Shown in pieces: positions 5,702 through 6,940 of a stretch of DNA of 6,940 nucleotides (positions within the stretch are counted from its first letter, which is position 1; every line of letters begins with the position of its first letter). This stretch comes from an uncultured Bacteroidota bacterium (lineage in GTDB: Bacteria > Bacteroidota > Bacteroidia > Bacteroidales > SZUA-534). The stretch spans positions 1-6,940 of the forward strand of contig CALCFP010000143.1 of the NCBI GenBank assembly GCA_937900725.1. The letters run 5' to 3'. A program made the translations under genes and the position numbers. The notes beneath the pieces are model-generated. The model searched no databases. It was not told where the DNA came from and was given only the letters and a program-made list of their open reading frames with translations.

Positions 5702-6940
5702 CTAGTCAACGTCGTCGAGCATTATCAACTTGTCGCGCAATTCGGCCAGATAACTCTTGGCTTTTTCAATCTTGCGGTTGATATCCTTGATTAATGCCTC
5801 TGAATTCGCTGATTTTGAGAAGAATCCCATATTGTTCTCATACAGGGTTATCTCATTTTCGAGTTCACGCATCTTGGTGACAATCTTGTTGCGCTCCGAA
5901 TAGATTTTTGCCTTTGCCTGTGACGAGTTCGACCACGATTCAATCTTGTTCTTGAAATTGGCTTTTTCACGTTCGCTGGCCTCTAGTTTCATTGTCTCGA
6001 ACTGGGCGTTTATGGCATCGCGGAAGGCCTTTTGCACTGCGTCCTTCTTGTTCATTGGCACGTGCCCTATGCCCGACCATTCCTTTTGAAGGTCCATAAG
6101 TTGGCGAAGGTTTTCCTTGTTGTCGTCAGTCTTTACAAAATTCTTCACCTTCTCAATGAGGGCCTCCTTGAGTTTGAGGTTTTCCTCCTGGCTTTCGTCA
6201 ACTGACGAGAAGTGAGATGCCTTGGCGTTGAAGAAGAAGTCGCAGGCTTCGCGGAAACGCTTCCACAGAGGTTCCGACTGCTTACGTGGTATCTGTCCTA
6301 TCTCTTTCCAACGCTTTTGAAGGTTGATGAAACTGTCGGTTGTCTTTTTCCAGTCGGTGCTGTCCTTGAGTGCCTCGGCCTTTTCACAAAGTTCAATCTT
6401 TAGTTGCAGATTGCTCTTTTGGTCGGCCTTGATGCTCTTGTAGAACTCGCGCTTCTTGGCAAAGAACATATCACAGTCGTTCTTAAAACGCTGGTAAATC
6501 TTGCTGTTTTCTTTTTTAGGTGCATAGCCGATAGTGCGCCACATTTCCTGAATCTTGACAATGTCGTTCGACTTGTCTTCCCAATCTTTCGGCTTTTCCT
6601 TGTCGCTGTTGATTATCTCCTCAACGCGTTCACAAAGGGCAGTCTTTTGGGCAAGATTCTGCACTTGCTGTTCCTTCTGCCTTTCAAAAAATTCCTGATG
6701 CTTCTTGTTGATTATGGCAGTGGCCGATTTGAAACGCTCCCAAATGTCTTCCTTTTGGTCGTTAGGAACGGGGCCTGTCTCGCGCCATTTGTTGTGAAGG
6801 TCCTGCAATGCGCGGAAAGCCTTTACAACGGACTCTTCCAGAATCAAGGCTTCAGCCTTTTCGCAAAGTTCGATTTTTGCCTTGAGGTTTTCCTTGAGGT
6901 CGAGGTCGCGAAGTTCCTTGTTAATCTTTATGTAATCGTA
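5702..6940 (-). CDS. DUF349-repeat protein (5' end missing)
   Basis: The frame stays open to the right edge, so the N-terminus lies outside; 412 C-terminal residues are visible. They consist of repeated helical units of about 77-82 residues. Each has a 'K.ELCEKAEAL'-type helix, a central W..(I/T)G.(V/I/A)P signature, then 'lW.RF..a.d.FF..k'. The signature tryptophans are at visible residues 52, 134, 211 and 288, giving four complete units plus the tail of another at the edge. This is the DUF349 repeat, common in Bacteroidota proteins of unknown function. The fourth unit is more divergent (FRDAINAQFE in place of the FF motif). After the last repeat comes a charged helical C-terminus (about 330-412), likely coiled coil, ending LDDVD. 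No signal peptide can be judged. The protein is probably cytoplasmic, perhaps a binding scaffold; that is a guess. It converges with the receiver gene on a shared terminator. Confidence 0.9.
   Translation of the reverse strand, partial: YDYIKINKELRDLDLKENLKAKIELCEKAEALILEESVVKAFRALQDLHNKWRETGPVPNDQKEDIWERFKSATAIINKKHQEFFERQKEQQVQNLAQKTALCERVEEIINSDKEKPKDWEDKSNDIVKIQEMWRTIGYAPKKENSKIYQRFKNDCDMFFAKKREFYKSIKADQKSNLQLKIELCEKAEALKDSTDWKKTTDSFINLQKRWKEIGQIPRKQSEPLWKRFREACDFFFNAKASHFSSVDESQEENLKLKEALIEKVKNFVKTDDNKENLRQLMDLQKEWSGIGHVPMNKKDAVQKAFRDAINAQFETMKLEASEREKANFKNKIESWSNSSQAKAKIYSERNKIVTKMRELENEITLYENNMGFFSKSANSEALIKDINRKIEKAKSYLAELRDKLIMLDDVD

Noticed and set aside
5702..6847. TTG at 6847 as the start of the DUF349 gene
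   Set aside because: The 31 codons beyond it remain open and continue the repeat text (KIELCEKAEAL), so the start is outside the window.

Overview
The window looks like ordinary chromosomal DNA from a member of the Bacteroidales (Bacteroidota). The reasons are a PSP1/RicT-like gene followed by gldH, a TrmB of the Bacteroidota type, lipoproteins with type II signal peptides, a DUF349-repeat protein, start codons with A-rich leaders instead of Shine-Dalgarno sequences, and one exact TAnnTTTG -7 promoter match. Nothing in it points to a particular genus. I find no plasmid, phage or transposase gene, no RNA gene and no CRISPR array.

Layout. Bases 1-1750 (+ strand) hold a tight three-gene run: the 3' end of a PSP1-domain (RicT-like) gene, gldH overlapping it, and trmB 14 bp further on with a GTG start. 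A bidirectional hairpin terminator (1875-1913) separates this run from a convergent, AT-rich gene for a 521-residue lipoprotein of unknown function (1926-3491, - strand). Next comes a 379-bp gene-free stretch (3492-3870) packed with short direct repeats and a GC-rich hairpin. hflX (3871-5088, -) is divergent from a stand-alone response-regulator receiver gene (5213-5593, +); their 124-bp shared upstream region carries a likely hflX promoter. A second bidirectional terminator (5647-5684) divides the receiver gene from a convergent DUF349-repeat gene (5702-6940, -) that runs off the right edge.

How the genes relate. The left run mixes a putative iron-sulfur regulatory protein, an envelope lipoprotein and a tRNA-modifying enzyme, so co-transcription looks like conserved neighbourhood more than one pathway. 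HflX (ribosome rescue) and the receiver protein are neighbours with a shared intergenic region but no proven link. The parts most worth a second look are the orphan lipoprotein, whose base composition falls sharply towards its 3' end, and the repeat-laden gap upstream of it. I do not see a convincing new multi-gene system here.
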